Of a stretch of DNA of 64,000 nt, positions 17,075 to 26,211 are shown piece by piece. Position 1 is the first letter of the stretch, and the number at the start of each line of letters is the position of its first letter. The notes under the pieces were generated by a model. That model ran no database searches. It saw only the letters and a list, made by a program, of their open reading frames with translations, and was not told the origin of the DNA. The DNA comes from DAOLCO01 sp964612555 (GTDB lineage Bacteria; Bdellovibrionota_C; UBA2361; SZUA-149; DAOLCO01), in assembly GCA_964612555.1 (NCBI GenBank), contig CAZTBW010000002.1, forward strand, positions 248,001 to 312,000, given 5' to 3'. The translations under genes were made by a program, and so were the position numbers.

Positions 17075-17112
17075 GGTGAAGAGGTTGATCTACCAACTTC
17101 TCCACCTTTTTT
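17075..17112 (+). terminator. Terminator of unit 3 with ATCTACCAACTT loop/arm
   Basis: GGTGAAGAGGTTG (17075-17087) pairs with CAACTTCTCCACC (17094-17106) with one mismatch, 6-nt loop ATCTAC, then TTTTTT. The exposed loop is the part complementary to GTAGAT of the 5' element. Confidence 0.85.
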
Positions 17113-17202
17113 ATTTATACAGCACAAAATTAATCTAACTATCCATAACAAGTACGAGATTCGTAATATCTTGATTTTATTGTATCGTAAGGAGGGCGTT
17201 TT

Positions 17203-18880
17203 ATGCCTGGACGTGTAAGAAACATGATCCAAAATGCAAGGGCGAATAGGTGTGCGCCTTCGTGTGGTGGTGAATTTAGTAGTATGTATGTGCCCCCATC
17301 TCCGCCATCCTATTGCCAGCCCCAACATCAGCAGCCTCAACATTTTCACTCCAATTGTCCTCAGCCTGGAGGGCAGGTCATGCATCCCGGTAATCATCAG
17401 TCTCCGGTAAGAGTTCCTCAACAGCCACAAGTTACTGCCAATACTATAGACATGAGTGGCTCTGCTCGTATTAATGAGGATGGTACTATGTCAATTACCA
17501 TTAATGCGAATCCTGATACCTCTTGTTTTAAGGTAGATACGGCAAAGAGGGGCACTGCATTTCCTGAGTTGTGGAGTAGGGTGCAGTCCTATTCCCCAAT
17601 ATCTGGGAACACAAGAGCGACTTCTCAGGTAGGAGAGGATCTCAATACCCAAATTTCATACAATGAAAAAGGTCAGGCACAAATTACTATCACTTTTAGA
17701 GCTGATGTCGTTAAATCTGAGATTGATCTGTTACGAATAAGTAATGGTTGTGTTACTGGGCATCATAAGTTGGTTATTGATAGAGATAAAGTACAAGATA
17801 AAGTGAGAAAGGAAAGCGGTGGTGCAGTTGTACCACCGACTCAACCTGAACCTGAGCTTGGCGTAGCTCCTGTTGAGCCAGTACCATATACTCCGGACAA
17901 AGAAAGTGGAACCCCTGCAAGAGATGAAGAAGTAAGAGGTAAGCCTGCACGAAAGGAAGACTCGGCAGGTAAACCTGCGCGAATGGAAGAAGGTAATACA
18001 GCCAGACATGAAGATGGAGGACGTGCTGCCAGAAGTGAAGTTGACCCAACTCCTGCAAGAAGTGAAGAAAGAGGAGGTAAGCCTGCGCGAAAAGAAGATA
18101 CTGAATACTCAGCAGGTAAACCTGCGCGAATGGAAGAAGGTAATGCAGCCAGACATGAAGATGGAGGACGTGCTGCCAGAAGTGAAGTTGACCCAACTCC
18201 NNNNNNNNNNNNNNNNNNNNNNNNNNNNNNNNNNNNNNNNNNNNNNNNNNNNNNNNNNNNNNNNNNNNNNNNNNNNNNNNNNNNNNNNNNNNNNNNNNNN
18301 TGCAAGAAGTGAAGAAAGAGGAGGTAAGCCTGCGCGAAATGAAGATACTGAAGATTCAGTAGATCAATCAGTGGCATCTCAGCAGCCGTCATTCAGGTTA
18401 TCTGAAATAACTACAATTCCTAAACAACAAAATATTATTACTCCAGCCTCAGCACAAAACACGGCTCAAGCTAAAAATGCCCACGCTCCTACTGCAGATC
18501 TGACCCATGTTTATAAAGAGAAACAAGCTCATCTGGATCTGAGTTTTGAGCAAAAGAAGAAAGAGTTATCTGAAACTTTAAAAATACACGATCCTTCACA
18601 AGAAGATCACCTTAGTCGTATTCTCGAGTTATTTAAGAATGAGTTTCTAAGCAATCCCATGTGGGAGCCAAGTAGAGGAGAAAAAGAGGTTTTAACCAAA
18701 GAGTTGCTGAGTTTAGAAAACACTAATTCCAATCCTTTTACGACCCCAACTTTAGCCTTTCTTCCTTTGGCGTACCAAAAAAACCTGACAGAAAAAACAG
18801 TGGGGGATTGGCTTAATGAAGTAACTCCCTTGTTGCAAGAAATGGGAAAAAATAATCAAAATCTAAGAGCCCGGCATTAA
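17203..18880 (+). CDS. Repeat protein with xPARxE tandem repeats, interrupted by an assembly gap
   Basis: Strong AAGGAGG site. About 525 aa if the gap is closed with zero length. N-terminus is Cys/Pro/Gln-rich (CAPSCGG, SPPSYCQPQHQQPQH). A beta-rich domain follows at about 80-200 (SARINEDGTMSITINANPDTSCF, AQITITFRADVV). A charged repeat region built on KPARKED/TPARSEE/ARHEDGG comes next, then a helical C-terminus. No signal peptide. The 147-bp DNA repeat unit (49 aa) begins at 17965 and 18112. Bases on either side of the 100-N run join exactly as in the first copy (ACTCC|TGCAAG) and keep frame, so the break is an assembly artefact, not a mutation. Confidence 0.75.
17965..18357 (+). repeat. 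147-bp coding tandem repeat, collapsed by assembly
   Basis: Copies start at 17965 and 18112; the second is cut by the gap and resumes at 18301. Each encodes 49 residues with five xARxE motifs. True copy number is unknown; unresolved extra copies would explain the gap. Confidence 0.85.
18201..18300. other. Assembly gap (100 N)
   Basis: Exactly 100 N, a nominal length. 100 is not a multiple of 3, which artificially breaks the reading frame of the repeat protein. Confidence 0.98.
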
Positions 18881-19004
18881 TCAGGCGTTGAAGCTTTAAT
18901 TCAGATATAAAATAAAACCCCCATCCATCTCACCGAGGAGGGTGCTGTTATGCAACATTTTTGCACAAAAGTAGCATAATAGTTATGAGGAGTTATGTCT
19001 TGAA

Positions 19005-19721
19005 ATGAGTAGGGCAGTCATTACAGAACAGGCACTAAGGAGAGGTTCTGATCGTGGTGAATCAGGTGGTACTCCTGCGTCTTCAGGTCCGAGTATTCCT
19101 TTAATGCGTAACCTTGATTCTGAGGCTATTGGTCTTGGGGTGATGGGTAGGGCACAAGGACTTGGTGCTGCTGGTATTATTAGTCATACACAGCCGGTTC
19201 AGTTACCTCCCGTTCCCACTGGTGGTGCCTCTTTTCAAGGGGTTCGCCTTCCCGAAGTTCCACAGTCTTCAGGTTCTGCCACGAGTTCAGGTTCTGCTCC
19301 CCAAGGTGCTATGTCTGGTGGAGCTCAATCTGCTACCTCTCGCATAAGTTCTTCTTTATCTTCCATGAATGAGCTTAATATGCCACCTGCCAGTAGCCCC
19401 AACCCCTTATCACCAAGGGCATCCGCACCCGCATCTCCTCCACTTACAGCTCCCACAACTCCTTTTGAAAATGTCGCCGCAGCAGCCGCCCAGATGGATA
19501 CTCAGGCAGGAAAGGGAAACGTCGGACGTTCCGCAGATGCAAACACTCCACTGGATAATGCTTTGTCTTCTATCGGGCAGGCGCAAACTAATTTAGGTAA
19601 TCTGCTTCAGGATACAAAAAAAGGGATTAATCCTGTGATTCAGTTTGGTAAAGAATTGGTAAAACTGGTTACCGGCTCAATGATAGCTTTTATTAATTTC
19701 TTTTTTAAACCTAAAACCTAG
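19005..19721 (+). CDS. Low-complexity Ser/Pro/Ala-rich protein with C-terminal hydrophobic helix
   Basis: 238 aa. No signal peptide. Residues 1-160 are low complexity (Ser, Pro, Gly, Ala). A helical C-terminus (about 180-238) ends with a hydrophobic segment GSMIAFINFFFKP, which could be a tail anchor or amphipathic helix. ATG preceded by a weak GAGGAG about 25 nt upstream; start uncertain. It follows the repeat protein after 124 nt, a stretch that contains a TTATGC/GCATAA inverted repeat. Codon use and style resemble the 232-aa protein at 30.5 kb, also with a disordered N-terminus and helical end. Function unknown. Confidence 0.65.
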   Translation: MSRAVITEQALRRGSDRGESGGTPASSGPSIPLMRNLDSEAIGLGVMGRAQGLGAAGIISHTQPVQLPPVPTGGASFQGVRLPEVPQSSGSATSSGSAPQGAMSGGAQSATSRISSSLSSMNELNMPPASSPNPLSPRASAPASPPLTAPTTPFENVAAAAAQMDTQAGKGNVGRSADANTPLDNALSSIGQAQTNLGNLLQDTKKGINPVIQFGKELVKLVTGSMIAFINFFFKPKT

Positions 19722-19725
19722 AGAC

Positions 19726-21498
19726 CTATTGTTTATCCCGCTTAAGCATCCCCTCAAGGAGTTTACGAAGGGATGTGTCGAGGTTGTTGAGATATTCTTC
19801 AAAAACACTGCCCCCCTCATTCATATTTTGAATCCTGGTCAGACGTTCGATAAAAGCGTTTCGTATTTCTTTTGCGTAGGGGTTTTCGTTCTGAAGGTCT
19901 TCTGTAAGGAGAGGAGATTGGGAAAGGATGCGATGTATTGAAGTAAGGGTTCGTTCGGAGTTCGGAGTTGTGAAATGATGCAGCGAATCAAGGACTTCTT
20001 TTTCAAGTGTGGTCATAACATCAGCCACTCCCAGAGCATAAAACTGGCAGAGTGCCTGAAGAAATGCGGTGGCTTTGTCGTGTTCTTCTATATCGGCATG
20101 GTATATGTTTGCGCCGTGCTTATAGAACAGGTTTTCAAATGCCTTTGCTTTTTCTCCCGAAGTACCAGTCCTTGTGATGATTATATTTTTCGCCTTTAAT
20201 TCAGTGATGTCTGGTCCAAACATGGTATGGATTCCCAAAATCTCATAGCGGGAGTCAAAGGTTTCTTCCAGACTTTTCAGTGCTTTTGTTTTTACTGAGC
20301 AGTTTTCGACAATCAGGGCTCCGGGAGAAATATATTTTATAAGTGTTTCTGAGACACCTTTTATTTCTCTCATCGGAACAGAAAGAAAAATAGTGTCGCA
20401 CCCGGATATTTTCTTTTTTTCTTCTTCAGAACTGTCAGCGTCAATTTCAAGGATAGAGACACCAGCTTCCGCAAAAAACCTGCTTAAGCAGACCCCCATG
20501 CTGCCTTTTGCCCCTACCATACAGACTGATTGAATGAGAGGTTCCTTAAAAGGTTCTCTCTGGTAACTTCCAAAAGTAAGTAGTCGTGCAGAGCAACTTG
20601 TCTGAGTGGTGCAATAGTCAGTAAGGGAGCTGATGCAATCTGATACTTTTTTCTCATGTGTCCCGCCCTCTATCTCAAAATAAAAGATGAACCCACCTTC
20701 TGTGTCAGGTCGGGAGTGGATGGAGAGCATGTTACACTCGTGCGTTCTGGATATAATCCCAAGGATTTCAAGTAAAAGCCCCTTACGGTCTTTTCCGGGA
20801 TGAAGACATGCTGAGGTGGCAAAACGGGGCGAAATTTTTTGTATGCCGGGAAAACTGGTAGATAATTTTTCTTTATTTGAATGTAGCCCCAGTATTCCAA
20901 ATCGTGTCTGATTCTGAAGTTCTTTTGAAACGGTAGTTCCTATAACACTAAAGCCTTCCTGTAAAAGCGCTTCTTTGGAAGCTATGGCTGCTGCCGGAAG
21001 TGATGAGTTCCTAGCCTGTTCAGGTGCCATGCTGGTACTTGAAACCGGTATTTTCTGTGCCTTTGGGATTTCTTTATTGAGAAAGGTATCTGACTGGGCA
21101 AGTGCCTGGGGATGGGAATATACTTCCCTGATTTCCTTAAAGGGAATTTTTGAGTGCGGTGCCGGTACTCCGATATAATGTTCTATCGGAATAGTGTATG
21201 AATGAAGTATCCGGGGGGCATGTATGGGGTCTGAAAGATGCTCTTTTGTAAGTGCATCAAAAGTTTCCGTAACGGGACCATGCAGCAGATTTTCCAGTGG
21301 TACGATTCCAAAAACAATTTCACGAGAAGTGATCTTGTGTATTATTTCAGGGATGGTGCTGCCATAAACAAAAGTTCCCTCAGAGGCTACTTTTCTTGCA
21401 GCAAGCTCAGTAAATGAAGACGATGGACCAAGTACTGCAATCGTAGCAGTAGTCGTATCAGTAATTGTATCGGTGGAAGGATTATCTTTTAAGCTCAC
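19726..21498 (-). CDS. Prephenate dehydratase - ACT - prephenate dehydrogenase fusion
   Basis: 590 aa. Residues 20-210 form a prephenate dehydratase (AVLGPSSSFTELAA, FGIVPLENLLHGPVTETFD, and NQTRFGIL with the TRF motif). Residues 230-300 are an ACT regulatory domain (GLLLEILGIISRTHECNMLSI, HSRPDTEGGFIFYFEI), usually the phenylalanine sensor. From about 315 a TyrA-type Rossmann domain starts (VCMVGAKGSMGVCLSRFF, DTIFLSVPM, GIHTMFGPD) and runs to the C-terminus. One polypeptide would thus turn prephenate into both phenylpyruvate and 4-hydroxyphenylpyruvate. No chorismate mutase domain is visible. Order PheA-ACT-TyrA is uncommon. It ends 5 nt from the convergent upstream gene and starts close to the polysaccharide export gene. 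Confidence 0.9.
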   Translation of the reverse strand: MSLKDNPSTDTITDTTTATIAVLGPSSSFTELAARKVASEGTFVYGSTIPEIIHKITSREIVFGIVPLENLLHGPVTETFDALTKEHLSDPIHAPRILHSYTIPIEHYIGVPAPHSKIPFKEIREVYSHPQALAQSDTFLNKEIPKAQKIPVSSTSMAPEQARNSSLPAAAIASKEALLQEGFSVIGTTVSKELQNQTRFGILGLHSNKEKLSTSFPGIQKISPRFATSACLHPGKDRKGLLLEILGIISRTHECNMLSIHSRPDTEGGFIFYFEIEGGTHEKKVSDCISSLTDYCTTQTSCSARLLTFGSYQREPFKEPLIQSVCMVGAKGSMGVCLSRFFAEAGVSILEIDADSSEEEKKKISGCDTIFLSVPMREIKGVSETLIKYISPGALIVENCSVKTKALKSLEETFDSRYEILGIHTMFGPDITELKAKNIIITRTGTSGEKAKAFENLFYKHGANIYHADIEEHDKATAFLQALCQFYALGVADVMTTLEKEVLDSLHHFTTPNSERTLTSIHRILSQSPLLTEDLQNENPYAKEIRNAFIERLTRIQNMNEGGSVFEEYLNNLDTSLRKLLEGMLKRDKQ

Positions 21499-21499
21499 G

Positions 21500-22111
21500 T
21501 TAGCGGATAGCTATTACGTCCCCGGATTTTAAATCAGGATTTGGCTCCCTTCCGTTTACCAGTCTTTCATAGTCAAAACGGTATCTTCGCTCTTCGCCCT
21601 GATATTTTCTAATTAACATAATGCTGCTCTCATCCGCAAAAGGTGCAAAACCCCCTCCGGTTGCAATTGCCTGAAGAAGGGTGATGTTCTTGTCGGTACG
21701 GTATTCACCCGGTTTAAGAAATTGCCCGGAAAGATAATAAACAGTAGGTGCCGATTGTGATAAAGCAACATTTGCCGATGCTCCGGGGACATACTCCTGA
21801 AGCAAATTGGATAACTCCTGCCCGATTTCCTGAAGAGTGAAGCCCTCCGCAGGTACATCATCTACCAGGGGATTTGAGAAGAACCCATCCTGACGTACCA
21901 CGGCTTCCCCGGATAGCTTCGGCTCGCCCCAGACCTGAACCATCAGAATGTCACCAGGCTTGACAATATAGTTTGTAACCTTTTTCTCCGCCTGCTCATG
22001 CAGCTCATCAAGGGGTCTGAGCCTGGCACCACCGCATGCCATAAAGCCAAGAGTGGAGAGTAGTAAAGTATAAAGAAAAGTATGTTTTACAATAGAGTGC
22101 ATGTTCGTCAC
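21500..22111 (-). CDS. Polysaccharide export lipoprotein (Wza/GumB-like)
   Basis: 203 aa. Lipoprotein signal with LGFMAC (Cys26). A Poly_export domain spans about 45-120 (YIVKPGDILMVQVWGEPKLSGEAVVRQDGF...), followed by one SLBB beta-grasp segment (VYYLSGQFLKPGEYRTDKNITLLQAIATGGGF). Such proteins form the outer-membrane or periplasmic ring for exopolysaccharide export. It is shorter than Wza (about 380 aa) and like GumB or EpsE types. It lies 9 nt downstream of the TPR lipoprotein, on the same strand, and opposite the chain-length protein gene, so this is a divergent export locus. Confidence 0.9.
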   Translation of the reverse strand: MTNMHSIVKHTFLYTLLLSTLGFMACGGARLRPLDELHEQAEKKVTNYIVKPGDILMVQVWGEPKLSGEAVVRQDGFFSNPLVDDVPAEGFTLQEIGQELSNLLQEYVPGASANVALSQSAPTVYYLSGQFLKPGEYRTDKNITLLQAIATGGGFAPFADESSIMLIRKYQGEERRYRFDYERLVNGREPNPDLKSGDVIAIR

Positions 22112-22120
22112 CTACCTGAA

Positions 22121-24373
22121 TTATTTAATATCTGATTTAAGTTTTTTCATCTGAGCGATCTTTGGGTGGTTTTCCCCGGCAACTTTAATCGCTTCATCTA
22201 TAAGTTTAGCGGCAGATTTTTTATCTCCCAGGGCATGATGCGTGATTGCCAGGTGATATGTGATCTCGGGATTTACCGGATTTTGGGGATCTGCCTCTCT
22301 TGACAAGTCGTACGCCTCCTGAAGAAGAGTCAGCGCCGCTCTGTGGTTGCCCTTTTTATAATATACCCACCCGAGAGTATCTGCCACACTTGATTCCTTT
22401 GGTAACTCCTCTTTGGCAACCTGGGCAAGTCTTTGTGCCTCGTTCAAGTCACCATTTGGTATCTCTTCTACAAGTAGAAAGGCTATGTTATTTGCCGCAG
22501 GACCAAAGCGGGGGTTTATTTCAAGTATCTTCTGATAATGAGATATTGCCTCGGCATATTCCTTTTTCTGCTCCAGAGTCAGTGCAAGAAGCATTCTTGT
22601 CGGTATGTCATTTGGTTTCTGAAGGAGGAGTTTGTTGTAATTATCAACTGCCAGCTCAAGATTACCGGTGATTGAATCTATGCTTCCCAGTGCAAAGTAT
22701 GCGCCGATCAGGTTCGGATTGTTTTCTATCGCAGACTGAAAATATTTTCTTGCCTGTTCAAAACGATCAGGGATGTTGGGGTCAGATGCGATGATTGAAC
22801 CAATCAGCATGTCATATTCTCCCTTGGTCTTTTCGCTGGAATCTTTAAGCTGCTGAAACTCTGACACGATTTTTGTTATCGGTATGCCCATTTTACTCAT
22901 GGAAAGAGCAAGATGTCTGCCGGGGTTTATGGTCTCAACATCAAAGGAGAGGGTTTTTTTGTAATATTCTACGGCTTTTTCATAATTGCCTTGCTTCTCT
23001 TCAAGGAGTCCGGATTTAAAGAAGCCTGTAGGAGAGTCGGGATAGTTCTCCCGAAGGAATGAAAACACCTTTCCTGCCCGCACATAGTCACCCTCAAGTA
23101 AGGCGATATCAGCTCTGATTGTGTTTGCAGACAAGTGTTTGGGGTAGAGTTCCAATATTTTCGTGACGTGGAGTTTTGCCGTTTCTATATCGTTCATGGA
23201 GAATTTTACCCGGGCGAGTGCATACCTTGCCTGTACGTTATTTCCATCAATGTTAAGAGACTGTTCGAGATGTTCAACTCCTTCCTTGACCTGTCCGGTC
23301 ATGAGTTCAACGATCCCGGCATTTTTAAAGGCAGGGGCAAAATTAGGAGCATTTACCATTGCTGCTTTAAAGTGGTCGAGGGCAGTACTCAGATTTCCAT
23401 CCAGGAGCTCATCCCTGCCCTTGAAATAAGGCAGGAGGGCGTTGTTGGGTTCGAGTTTCAGAAGTTCAGCGGTGAGCGCTTTTGATTTTTCCTGTTGTCC
23501 CCGGGCAACAAAAATTTCATAGAGACGCTCCCGGGCATCGTGACTTGCCGGATTTTTTGCAAGTACTTCACGATACTGCTCAATGGCGTTATCACTGAGC
23601 CCTTTTTTAAGAAAGAAGTCACCAAGTACGTATCTGAAGCCGGTGTTGTCGGGATTGGCTGCTATCAGCTCTGTCAGAGATCGTTCTGTATCATCAAGCC
23701 TGCCTTGACGGGCGTATATATCAGTAAGCGCAATCTGGATTGCCTGATTGGCAGGCTCGATTTTTTTTGCTTTCAGAAATAACTCTTCAGCTTCAGAAAG
23801 GTTTTCATCCGCCACCTCAAGGTGCGCAAGACTTCCAAGTGCAGGTACAAAATTAGGATTTTTTCCCAGGATTTTGTTTAATATTTCCTTTGCCGCCACA
23901 ATATTTTTTCTTGGTCCGAGGAATGTAAGGTTTGCCTTGAGTACTAACGCCTCTTCATTGTTCGGGTCTCGATCAAGGACGTGCTGAATGTGACTTTCAG
24001 CGTACTCGAATTGTTTGGCAATAAGCTGAAGGGAGGCAAGGTGTATTCGTGCAAGAGTATGTTCGGAGTTGTAATTGATCGCGGAGGTGTAATTCTCAAG
24101 CGCTTTACTGAAATCCCCAAGTCTGAGCATCACCTCGGCTAACTGATAGTAGCCCTCGGCTTCAAGTGGTTTCAGGTCAATTGCTGTTTGAAGCTCGATT
24201 CGCGCTTCCTGATATTTTTCTTCGGAAATATATTTTTTGGCGGATTCAATTTTTGCATCAAATCTTTCGTCTTTAGAACCTGAGGAGCAGGAAGAGAGGA
24301 GCAATATGAAAGCTATGGCGTGTACTGTGAAAACTCTTGTATATACGTTAAATCTCTTGTCCGTATTGTTCAT
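22121..24373 (-). CDS. TPR-repeat lipoprotein of exopolysaccharide locus (PrsT-like)
   Basis: 750 aa. Lipobox LLLSSC (Cys29). Nearly the whole mature protein is TPR repeats of 34 residues (for example PLEAEGYYQLAEVMLRLGD, FKYALARVKFSMNDIE-like units, ADTLGWVYYKKGNHRAALTLL). Length and repeat content resemble PEP-CTERM/XrtA-associated TPR lipoproteins (PrsT), which accompany exopolysaccharide synthesis; no exosortase gene is in the window. It probably sits in the periplasm as a scaffold for the export machinery. First gene of the minus-strand pair with the Poly_export lipoprotein; divergent from the chain-length gene. Confidence 0.85.
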   Translation of the reverse strand: MNNTDKRFNVYTRVFTVHAIAFILLLSSCSSGSKDERFDAKIESAKKYISEEKYQEARIELQTAIDLKPLEAEGYYQLAEVMLRLGDFSKALENYTSAINYNSEHTLARIHLASLQLIAKQFEYAESHIQHVLDRDPNNEEALVLKANLTFLGPRKNIVAAKEILNKILGKNPNFVPALGSLAHLEVADENLSEAEELFLKAKKIEPANQAIQIALTDIYARQGRLDDTERSLTELIAANPDNTGFRYVLGDFFLKKGLSDNAIEQYREVLAKNPASHDARERLYEIFVARGQQEKSKALTAELLKLEPNNALLPYFKGRDELLDGNLSTALDHFKAAMVNAPNFAPAFKNAGIVELMTGQVKEGVEHLEQSLNIDGNNVQARYALARVKFSMNDIETAKLHVTKILELYPKHLSANTIRADIALLEGDYVRAGKVFSFLRENYPDSPTGFFKSGLLEEKQGNYEKAVEYYKKTLSFDVETINPGRHLALSMSKMGIPITKIVSEFQQLKDSSEKTKGEYDMLIGSIIASDPNIPDRFEQARKYFQSAIENNPNLIGAYFALGSIDSITGNLELAVDNYNKLLLQKPNDIPTRMLLALTLEQKKEYAEAISHYQKILEINPRFGPAANNIAFLLVEEIPNGDLNEAQRLAQVAKEELPKESSVADTLGWVYYKKGNHRAALTLLQEAYDLSREADPQNPVNPEITYHLAITHHALGDKKSAAKLIDEAIKVAGENHPKIAQMKKLKSDIK

Positions 24374-24617
24374 TATGCAGGAACTCCTTTATCGGGATAT
24401 TATAGCTACTAAAATTATCAGAAAATAACCTTTTTTGTCATGCTCTCCTAAAGTTTTACCAATATTTGAAATTATGCAAAAGGTTTGAAGTGCTATTGTC
24501 GATAGAAAACTCTAAATACATTAACAATACCTTGGTTTATATTTTTATTCACTTAAAAGTATAATTGTGAGGAGTATTATTTAATTAAAAAGCTTATAGT
24601 AAGCATTCTGGTTTAAA
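24374..24617. promoter_or_regulatory. Divergent promoter region of the exopolysaccharide locus
   Basis: 244 bp between divergent operons. A TATAAT at 24560-24565 with TTATAT 17 nt upstream is a plausible plus-strand promoter for the chain-length gene. The minus-strand promoter is not obvious. Confidence 0.4.
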
Positions 24618-26201
24618 ATGGATTTACAAGAACAGAATCAACCAAATTTATTCGAGACGATACGAAGATTAAAGGCGGCATTTGGCAAATACTGGTATTT
24701 GTCATTTCCTCCCGCGCTTGCCGTTATGGTGCTGGTGCTTGCCGTTGCCTTCAAATTGCCTAATTATTTTACGTCCAATTTTGTAATTTACATTCAACCA
24801 CAACAGATTACGACGAGCCTGATCAGTCCGCAGGAAAAAGATCAGCAGTCAGAGCGTTTTGATGCGCTCATAAAAGAACTCGTTTCAAGACCTCGTCTTT
24901 TGTCGATTATACAGCGTTTTGAGCTCTATCCCCAATATACCGGGCTCAAGGGTCAGGAGAAAGGCTTGAAGCGTTTCAGGAACGCATACAAGATAGAAAA
25001 TGTAGCGTCCCTGTTTGGACAAAACCCCAATATCTCACCGACTTTCAAGGTTACATTTTCTCATCGTGACCCGGATAAAACTTTCAGGGTTACGGAAGAT
25101 CTTCAAAATTTATTTATAGAAGAGAGTCTTGTTGCTCAGGCAAGTGAGACAAGAGGCACTGAAGAGTTTTTTACCGCGCAATTGCAGGCGATTCAGAAAA
25201 AGCTTGAAGAGATTGAATCAAAGCGCCAGGATTATGTCCGTGCCAATGCTAATCGACTTCCTGAAAGAAGAGAGAGGGCGATCTTTGAGCAGCGAGCCAT
25301 CCAGGCAAAGATAAGCACCAATACCCAGCTTATTATGGGAAATGAAGCGCGCATCCGATATCTTAATCAGGAGCTTCAAATGACCGTGCGAGACCCCCTG
25401 ACTTCTGCTCAAGGGATGGGAGCCATCACTGATACTTCAAGTGTATCAGAGGTGAATTTGCCTCAGTTAAGAAATGCGCTCAAGATATTACTGGGCAAAT
25501 ATTCCGAAAAGCATCCGGATGTAGTCGCACTTAAAAGGAGAATTGAGATTCTGGAACAGAGTGGCAAGGGGCGCAATCATGTTGATGATGATTCTCCTAA
25601 AGCTTCGGTACCGGGAACTTATGAAAATACTCCGGAGGCAAGAAGGATTAGACGTGAGATAAGCGAGCTGAAAGTACAGGCGGAGTTACTTAAGTCGGAA
25701 AATAAAATTCTTCAAGACCAGGTAGATGAGCTTGATAAAGAGGTGCAGTCCATACCTCTAAAAGAACAAGTGCTTATTCAGATCGAACGTGACTATGCCA
25801 CACAGAAAAAAATATACGACGGGCTTGTGCTTGACAGAGAGCAGGCAACATTACATTCAAATCTGGTGAAAAGTCAGCGGGCATCACGGTTTAAAATTAT
25901 CGAGGCTCCCGCAAAACCTCAGCAACCTTCAGGACCTCCTCGTGAACTTATTGCTCTTGGCGGGGTTGCGGCAGGGATTCTGGTTTTTCTCATGATTCCT
26001 TTTTCAATGTACTATTTTAATGAGGCGTTCAAGTTCAGAAAAGAGGTTGAGGGCGCGCTTGGTGTGTCTGTGCTTGGGGTTATTCCTCCTCTTAAGACGC
26101 CGGGTGTTTTGTCCAGCAGCAGAAAAGCATTTGCTACCTCGGTAATTACTTCGCTTGTCACGGTCTCTGTTGGTGTGGTCTTGATTTTAATTCTTGTATA
26201 G
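24618..26201 (+). CDS. Polysaccharide chain-length determinant (Wzz/GumC-like)
   Basis: 527 aa. Wzz-type N-terminus with a membrane helix at about 35-55 (YLSFPPALAVMVLVLAVAF), then a periplasmic domain with long coiled coils (about 180-250 and 345-400, KQEVQSIPL-like). A second membrane helix lies at about 440-460 after a proline-rich stretch (APAKPQQPSGPPRELIALGG), and a third hydrophobic segment near the end (about 505-525). The proline motif before the second helix is typical of PCP-2a/GumC proteins. No kinase domain is fused; the next gene supplies it. It controls chain length and export of an exopolysaccharide in the inner membrane. Confidence 0.88.
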   Translation: MDLQEQNQPNLFETIRRLKAAFGKYWYLSFPPALAVMVLVLAVAFKLPNYFTSNFVIYIQPQQITTSLISPQEKDQQSERFDALIKELVSRPRLLSIIQRFELYPQYTGLKGQEKGLKRFRNAYKIENVASLFGQNPNISPTFKVTFSHRDPDKTFRVTEDLQNLFIEESLVAQASETRGTEEFFTAQLQAIQKKLEEIESKRQDYVRANANRLPERRERAIFEQRAIQAKISTNTQLIMGNEARIRYLNQELQMTVRDPLTSAQGMGAITDTSSVSEVNLPQLRNALKILLGKYSEKHPDVVALKRRIEILEQSGKGRNHVDDDSPKASVPGTYENTPEARRIRREISELKVQAELLKSENKILQDQVDELDKEVQSIPLKEQVLIQIERDYATQKKIYDGLVLDREQATLHSNLVKSQRASRFKIIEAPAKPQQPSGPPRELIALGGVAAGILVFLMIPFSMYYFNEAFKFRKEVEGALGVSVLGVIPPLKTPGVLSSSRKAFATSVITSLVTVSVGVVLILILV

Positions 26202-26211
26202 AGGGTTTATT

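Noticed and set aside
17203..18880. Frameshift or two genes in the repeat protein
   Set aside because: The apparent shift is caused by the nominal 100-N gap; removing it keeps a single frame and matches the repeat register.
18901..18985. A third leader RNA before the 238-aa gene
   Set aside because: CCCATCCA and a TGTT..GCAAC piece are present, but the complementary AGTGGATGGG arm and T-run are missing.
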